Positions 57,601-64,000 of a stretch of 64,000 bases of DNA are shown here, in pieces (position 1 is the first letter of the stretch; the number at the start of each line of letters is the position of its first letter). The DNA is taken from NCBI GenBank assembly GCA_018524725.1, contig JAEUWP010000129.1, positions 50,136 through 114,135 on the forward strand, written 5' to 3'. The translations under genes and the position numbers were made by a program. The notes under the pieces are model-generated. The model made no database searches, had not been told where the DNA came from, and saw only the letters and a list, made by a program, of their open reading frames with translations. Source of the stretch: Podaxis mareebaensis. Its lineage: Eukaryota; Basidiomycota; Agaricomycetes; Agaricales; Agaricaceae.

Positions 57601-58162
57601 CTCTGATCCATCCCAGTCACAAAACTCACTGATGTGACACCTGAGCAGCTGGACAACATGACATACAATGCTGACACCACATGCCAAGAGCCAAACCTGC
57701 ACATGCCAGGAAATAAACCCAGTTATGAAGATGAGTACCCCAGTACATGTCATTTTGCAACCCACCCTCCCTCCCCCTTTCTCCAAACCCCCTTTGGGCT
57801 CAACATTTCCATGGGATGTAACTCCCATCGAGTCAAACATGGTGTTCAACCACCCCATTCATCCCCATACCAGGTTTGCATCTGACAACCTCACCTCTAC
57901 TCTGACATGGCAACACTGCTCTTGTCAAATCCAGGTCATAACATCATTCCTCAGGCCATGTTCCACATCACATACACTCTTCATTGCATCAAACTTCCAA
58001 CCACACTCACCTCCTCCCTGCTCCCACAATTTGCACATTCACCCACAGTCACATTTGCTGCCCTTGTACTGGCATATACCTTATATTCCAATGCCCCAGC
58101 TCATACCCCCACACTGGCACCACCAGCTGACCAGGAGGTCAGCACAAAAAGTTCCTGGGAGA

Positions 58163-58766
58163 TGTAGGGAGAGCAAACTGGTTGCCTGTGAAATCAGTTA
58201 CCAGCTTGCTCTTCTTGAGCTGTCAAAGCAAGTAAAACATTCTGTTCTCCAATCTGTCACCGCACTGCACTCTGTTTCCCCCTTGATATTCAGTTTTGGA
58301 CATGTAGCATAGGACTTCCATAACATAAGACATTCACCTCTTTAAAACTCTGCAAAAATAAGTGCCCACCATTGATTCCCTCTCCATACTGTATTCATCT
58401 GAAACCTTCATAGAGATGTACATACTCTGACAGCTACCCCTTCTGCTCACCATTACCAGCCTATAAAAAAAGGGCCTTTGTGTTCATAGTAAGGTAGCAA
58501 ATATCACCTCAACTTTCTTTACAACTTTTGATCTTCTGACTTAAAGGCTTGCCTACTGACACTGTCCAAATTTTTGGTCTCTACTCTATCACATTCGTTC
58601 AATATTCTCTATGACACCTCAGTGCCATACATCATTCTCTGTGCTACATATTGATGTGGTATTCTTCTCCTGTGGTTTGAAGCTCCATGGCTAACAGAAG
58701 CAGTCACACCATTTCCCCCTTTTTTTATTTTTATTTTGTTGTTGAACTGCCACAGCCATCTCTACA
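58163..58766 (+). repeat. Gypsy 3' LTR
   Basis: 604-bp partner of the LTR at 50,922-51,534; the short internal indels and a shorter pyrimidine tract explain the length difference. Confidence 0.92.
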
Positions 58767-60043
58767 ACACTCTATTTAGGTTTTTGAAGTGTCTTGTCAT
58801 CATACCTGTACACATTCACTTTCTACATTTCTTCTGTCCTCACCTGCTGCATGAGTATAGTTTGTCTTATTGTTCAATATATACTTGTATTTCAACAGTT
58901 TGCCTTATGATCTTCCACTGATGTTTCAGCCTATGCCTTCTCTGTTTCACTCCCCCCTTCCTTGCTGTTTGATATTGTAAACTACTAGTCCCCTAAATCT
59001 TTTTACATGACTCATCCTAGCTCTACTGCCTTATTGTTTATTTACAATTTTTGACTTGTTTTAGCTTAGTTACTTTCCACTTTTTCTTTCTTATGGTCTC
59101 TCACTTCAAAATCTTCATTCAAATATGTAGTCCTGCTCATATATAAAGAAAAGCTTGTCATGTACTAACAGTAGTGATTTTACCTGTGCCCACCTTCCTT
59201 TCTCAGTAACCACTACCTCAATCTACGTGGAACAGTTATTTGTAGCATAAGGAATACAGATTTCTATCCTAATTACCTATAGCAGACTCTAAAGGCCCTT
59301 TAGGTGTCACTGGAGCTCTGAACAAGGCCACCTCCAAAGTTTTTCATTGTTGCCACTCAAGCACTAGTTTAGCACCTTCATCTACCCTCCCTCAAGCAGC
59401 CTCCAAGGGCCCATTCTTCAAACATACTGGCTCTGTGAGCTTCATTTGCAAGCCTCCTTCACCTGCCCCCTCTCTAGGCACTAGACAGTCAATCTCCACT
59501 GACTAACTTTTATCAAATGAAGCTCGCAAGAGCCTCAAAGTAACTGATAACAATGACGCTGCTTCATCTGTACACTCAGCAGAAGAAGAATACGAATCTG
59601 GAGGAGAAGTTAGTACTCCTTGTTCTATCCACCCATCTCTTGCACCTGTTCATGAAGAACTTGTCATATCCCCAGAGATTGCTCCTTCATCCCATTGCAT
59701 CCTCACCACATCCCAATCTATTGCCACAGCTCATGGCTTCATTCCTCCAACCCCTAGTGCTGCCTGGGACGAATTCCAGCCCTCAGACCCACTCCCAACT
59801 CTCCCAACTTTCACCCCCATCTCTCTGCTGTCTATTCCACAGCAAAATGAGGCTGCACAGCAAACCCACAGAACTGATTGGTCATCAATCCATGACAAAC
59901 TATGTGACACATTTGCAGAATTTGATGTCACTGACACTTCTGATGCTGGAGGCCTCAAAATACTGTCAGCACTCCTGGACTTTGTCTCCAAGTTCCTCTC
60001 TCAATGGGCTCTCAATGGAGATCTCTCATCATTCAATGGAACT

Positions 60044-61864
60044 ATGCACCTTATTGATATCCTCCAATCCATTGTGCATTCCAACCAACTGTGCAACAAA
60101 TCAGTTCCATATAATGACACCTCCCTGTGTCTTTACAATTTTATTTCTCTGCAATTTCCCCCTTCTCACACACTCTCACCTACTCCTACCCCCATGTCCA
60201 CAGGTCATTGTCTTGAACATCAGGCTGAAAAAGCACTGACAGTGTCCCCCCCTCTCCACAAAGATGCTACTGGACATCTCCAGAGCTCTCCCCCTTCTCC
60301 TCCCTCTGATGTCACTGGGCACCTCCAGGACTCAGACTTGCAATTCACTAAGGACACAGCACAAGCAATCACCCTTTCTTGCATCCCTCCCACAAATCAA
60401 GATAAACCAGGTGAGTTGTCAGGCTCTAACATTGATACTGAAATGCTCCCCCCTCCTCCCACTACTATCATTCCTCCTGAAGCCAGACCTGAGGCCAAAA
60501 ACCCTAGGAAAGGTGACACCAACTCTAGTTCATGGTCTACTGTCACTTGCAGATGGGTGCCTCATAAACTGATAGCTGCCCAAACTCAGTGTAAGCCTAT
60601 CATTGCCCCTGCCTTCCCTCCTCAGGCTCCTCCAAAACCCTCTCCCCCTTCCTCTACCCCTCCCCCTATCAATTATAAGACCCACCCCAGGTCAAACACC
60701 CCCTCACCTTCAACCCATAGGTTGTTTTATGCTAGAGTGACCTCTAACTCCCCCATGAATCCTGATGAGCTCCAGAAATATGCAGCTCTTCAAAATCAGT
60801 TCCCTCAGATGTTGCTGGTTGACATCATCAATTTCCTTCAATCATCTGGAGACATCAAATCCTCTACTACCTCTCCCAAGCCCTCTCCTATTCATCTATC
60901 TAGCTCTCCCAAGGCCACTCAGGGTCCATCATACAAGAACATAGTTGTCCCCTATAACGACGTGTTCAAACCCATCCACATCACCTCCCTTGATTTGGTG
61001 GTGAGAAACTGCAACAACACCCTCTATCAGAAAGGCTTCTCACTTAAAGTTGAGTCAGCTAAATCCAATGACTGGATGCTCTGGCTCTCAACTAACCAGG
61101 TCACAACTTATGAGGAACTCCTCATTGTTAAGAAAGGCATAGCTGACTCTAACTGATCAGCCTTCACCACACTTGAGATGAGAGATGCTATCACTCCCTC
61201 TCTCCCCATGTCAAAGTCATTTGTCAAACTGATGAACCTCCCCTACCTCCATCATGATAGCACACCCCATACTGCTGATGACTTTAAAGAAGTCATCAAA
61301 TTATCCCCTTATCATGAGATGATCCAACATCTCATTGGCAAACCTTGCTTCCACCATGTCTCTCCCCATTCAGACTCTACCATCCTTTTCTTCAATCTTT
61401 GGGACTCCCAATCAGCTATGAGGGCCAAGCTTCTAATTAACCACACCCTCCTATTTGAAAACTGAGTCTACACCTTCTGAGGCACCTCTATGTGTACTGC
61501 ATCCCCCCTTTGTAACAGGTGTTGGAGGTGGGGCCACCCTACTCATCTGTACAAAGTGCATAACCCTAGATGCTCCATTTGTGGAGACCCACATCATACA
61601 GAGAACCATCATCATGACAGCTTCTGCTGCTGTGGCAAACCTGGCCTGAATCCTTGTCCCCCTACCCTTGCTAATGTCACAGAATGTCCTCATGTGACTT
61701 CCTTCAACTGCCTATCATGTGACTTGAAAGACCATCATGTGAACTCTGACAAATGTCCCTTCTTCCATCACTGTTATGATTGGGAATGGATCACCTCCAA
61801 ACTTCACAAGCTCAAAGCAGAAAAGAACTATCATGACTTCAACTCTGGTGCTGTTAATGTCTAA
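60044..61864 (+). pseudogene. LINE ORF1 (gag-like) with zinc knuckles, interrupted by TGA
   Basis: One frame runs from about 60,044 to TAA 61,862-61,864, broken by TGA at about 61,154, 61,463 and 61,478. A Pro/Ser-rich N-terminal part leads to a conserved region (about 60,720-61,150) and then a Cys/His-rich zone (61,505-61,790) with repeated CxxC knuckles (CNRC, CSIC, CCCG, CLSC). Such ORF1 proteins bind the element RNA. The open frame at 59,553-60,239 in another phase may include the true N terminus. The last eight bases overlap the ORF2 start. Confidence 0.75.
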
Positions 61865-63890
61865 AGGACCTCTTAACATGCCTGCTTCTATTTCTAATAT
61901 TCCCATCCTTTTCTTCAATGTTCACTGATCCAAAGATACTGTCAAAGCCCTACTGAATGATTCTTTATTTAAAGATATTCTCATCCTATGCATTCAAGAA
62001 CCTCCCTATAGTGTCATCCACAATATTCCATCTACTGAAGACTCTGAAGGAGTCCCCTACAAAGGAATGCCATATAATTCCAATTGGCACCTTTTCATTT
62101 CAGATGAGGAGCACCCATGCACAGCCACCTTTATCTGCAATTCTTGCAATTCCCTTATGCCTGCTTTGCATCCAAACATTATCTCTTCCCCTGATTTCCA
62201 ACTGATTTCTCTTTTGTTCCCAAAGAAGATTTACTTTCTTAATTGTTATCTTGACCTCTCTGACAATTCTTCAATCACATACTTGGAATTGCACATCCAC
62301 CTCTTCCCTAACAATATTATTTGTGCAGGAGGTGACTTCAACTCCCATTCCCCAGATTGGGACCCTCATATTACCCACCACTCCACTCATGGAGATCTTC
62401 TTATCAACATCATGAACTCACTCAGCCTCATGATCTCAACTCCAAGAGAGGTTAAGTATACTCACATCCCACTTGATGATTCCAAACACCCATCTGTCAT
62501 TGACTTTATTTTCATGATAGATGAACCCCTTCAGCCAAGCCCAGTCCACTCCATTTGTGATGACTGGCAACTCAAATCTGACCACTGCCCCTTTCTCACT
62601 TCCCTTCCCATTCCCAACCCTTTCCAACCCTTCATTACAAAACTCTCTATCCCACATGACTCTGAAGAAGAAGCAGCATTTCTCTACTCTATCAGAGTCT
62701 ACCTCCAAGCCATCCCCCCCTGTCTTCCAGTCAAGTGAGAACATCCACATCTATGCCAATGCTATGTCACAGATCATCTCCCAAGAATGGCAAAATAACA
62801 CCAAAATGGTCAAAATCTGCATGAGATCCAAGCCATAGTGGAACTCTGCATGCTCCACTGCACTGAGAGCCTTCCAAGCTCACAGGTCCAAATCCAACTG
62901 GACCAAATTCCAGAGAACCACTTGCCAGGCAAAACACACATTCTTTGACCAGAAAATCAAAGATATAGCAGAAGAAAACCACTGACCTTGGGACCTCATG
63001 TCCTGGGTTGGTAAGAGAAATCTTCCCCCATCCCAATCCATCACCTTTAATGGGAGAAGTTGCAATGAGCTAGACAATCTCTGGCATGCCCTTGACTCCT
63101 CTTATAACTCCACCTCTAACTGCCCAGTGGACCTGAGCACCATTGAAACATTTGACACCCAACCAGAATGCCCATGGGTTCTATTCTCTAGTGCTGAACT
63201 TTTTGATGCTCTCAACCCCTGCACCAATTCCTCTGCCCCTGGCCCTGATCACCTTTCCTGGGCTCATATTAAACACTTAATGTCTAATGACACCCTCCAT
63301 GACAACTTCATCACCTTTGCTTCTAAATGTGTTGAGTTTTCTGTCTGGCCTGAACACTTCAAGAATTCCACTTTGGTCATCATCCCCAAGCCAAACAAAC
63401 CACATTACTCCACACCAAAGATGTTCCACCCCATTGTCTTGCTTAACACCCTTGGCAAACTGATAGAAAAAATGATCTCCACAAGAATGCAATTCAAAGC
63501 ATCCCAATTTGACCTCATCCACCCACTCCAATTTGGCAGTATTATCCAGCACTCAACTGAAGATGCTGGCATTTATGTCATCCACCTCGTCTGATCAGGC
63601 TGGAAATGCAAACTCAAGATGAGCATCATTGCCTTTGATGTTGCTCAGTTTTTCCCTTCCACTAATCACTCCATCCTTACCACCACTCTTAAGTGTCAAG
63701 GGTTTAACTCAAGCTTGGTATCTTTCTTCTCTCATTACCTTAAAGACTGTTTTACTACTTACTTGTGGAACAACAAACACTCTCCCAGGTTCCCCACTTC
63801 TATTGGCATAGGTTAAGGCTCTGCCCTCTCCCCCATCCTCACTGCTCTTTCCCTCTCCCCCTTCATGTATAAATTCTCTAATGATCCCCA
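61857..63890 (+). pseudogene. LINE ORF2 endonuclease/reverse transcriptase, frameshifted and truncated
   Basis: ATG 61,857 overlaps the ORF1 stop. The endonuclease domain shows GGDFNSHSPDWD near 62,329 and SDHCPF near 62,579. A frameshift occurs at a run of C near 62,709-62,717, after which another frame continues through the linker into reverse transcriptase, with PGPDHLSW, VIIPKPNKP and AFDVAQFFPS blocks (about 63,240-63,660). TGA stops occur at about 61,927, 62,836, 63,592 and 63,814. Sequence ends before the catalytic YxDD block. Confidence 0.8.
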
Positions 63891-64000
63891 CTGCTGTTAT
63901 GGCCTAAACTGTTTTCAGTCATGAAAACAGTACCTAGACTATAATACAATCAAGTTTTATGGCTAGAATATCAGACTATGAACCCACACTAGAAGAAGCC
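63891..64000. other. Right-edge sequence with a 10-bp inverted repeat
   Basis: After the LINE similarity ends, no family is recognised. Bases 63,908-63,917 are inverted exactly at 63,922-63,931 around a four-base loop, forming a perfect short palindrome. It may mark the start of another inserted element, most of which would lie outside the window. Confidence 0.5.

Larger units (their letters stand above)
50922..58766 (+). mobile_element. Ty3/Gypsy LTR retrotransposon, coding region decayed
   Basis: A 7.8-kb element with LTRs at 50,922-51,534 (613 bp) and 58,163-58,766 (604 bp), starting TGTAGGGAG and ending CTCTACA. A 4-bp word ACAC flanks both ends (50,918-50,921 and 58,767-58,770) and is the visible target duplication; a fifth base does not match. 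The left LTR is followed by a TGGAGCCCACTGCAAGG-type primer-binding region. The internal domain order, gag, protease, reverse transcriptase, RNase H, integrase, identifies it as Gypsy. The LTRs differ more than those of the Copia element and also contain non-CpG and indel differences, so this insertion looks older. Confidence 0.92.
58767..63890 (+). mobile_element. Non-LTR retrotransposon (LINE, Tad-like), truncated at its 3' side
   Basis: After the Gypsy element there are about 780 bp without clear coding (58,771-59,552), possibly the LINE 5' region, then ORF1 and ORF2. ORF2 has an APE-type endonuclease followed by reverse transcriptase, which is diagnostic of a LINE, and its spacing resembles fungal Tad-type elements. 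Similarity stops near 63,880, before the YxDD region of the reverse transcriptase, so the 3' part is missing or replaced. The 5' border is uncertain because the Gypsy insertion lies there. Confidence 0.8.

Noticed and set aside
59553..60239. Separate gene upstream of LINE ORF1
   Set aside because: It overlaps ORF1 in another phase, has the same base bias, and is most simply the frameshifted N-terminal part of the element.

Overview
The window reads as genomic DNA of an agaricomycete (mushroom-forming basidiomycete). Genes are split by many short introns of about 45-65 nt with GT/AG borders. Three genes match basidiomycete cellobiose dehydrogenases, there is a cluster of NACHT-type NLR genes, and fungal Copia, Gypsy and LINE elements fill the right third. 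No RNA gene, CRISPR array or prokaryotic feature was seen.

Layout. 1-12,400 is conserved housekeeping sequence: the possible 5' end of a divergent gene at the left edge, a complete 10-exon MTR4-type exosome helicase (+), a convergent secreted GH18 chitinase with a C-terminal CBM5/12 (-), about 4.3 kb without a recognisable gene, and a Spg1/Tem1-type septation GTPase (-). 12,765-24,729 holds three complete cellobiose dehydrogenase genes in tandem (+), each with a haem cytochrome domain, a Ser/Thr linker and a GMC flavodehydrogenase domain, and each keeping its haem ligands and catalytic His/Asn pair. 24,902-34,886 is a cluster of three related NLR genes (-): one intact, one whose NACHT domain is replaced by a Trp-Pro-Pro minisatellite, and one broken by two opposite frameshifts. 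Decayed copies of the 5' end of MTR4 lie in the duplicated spacers between them. 35,602-40,766 carries an F-box gene, an APH-type kinase-like gene and a small fungal protein gene of unknown function.

From about 41.9 kb to the right edge the sequence is poor in CpG and made of decayed mobile DNA. A fourth NLR relic is split by a complete Copia element (42,709-50,722, 652-bp LTRs, 5-bp target duplication). A Gypsy element (50,922-58,766) and a LINE follow. In-frame stops in these elements are almost all TGA, and the two Copia LTRs differ only at sites explained by CpG deamination, which points to a CpG-directed mutation process acting on repeats.

Functionally, the three dehydrogenases would act outside the cell in oxidative cellulose breakdown, as electron donors to LPMOs. 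The chitinase would act on fungal or arthropod chitin. The helicase and GTPase serve nuclear RNA surveillance and cell-cycle control. The NLR block looks like a rapidly changing nonself-recognition locus. All exon borders were derived by eye from splice motifs, frame continuity and comparison among copies; none is backed by transcript data.
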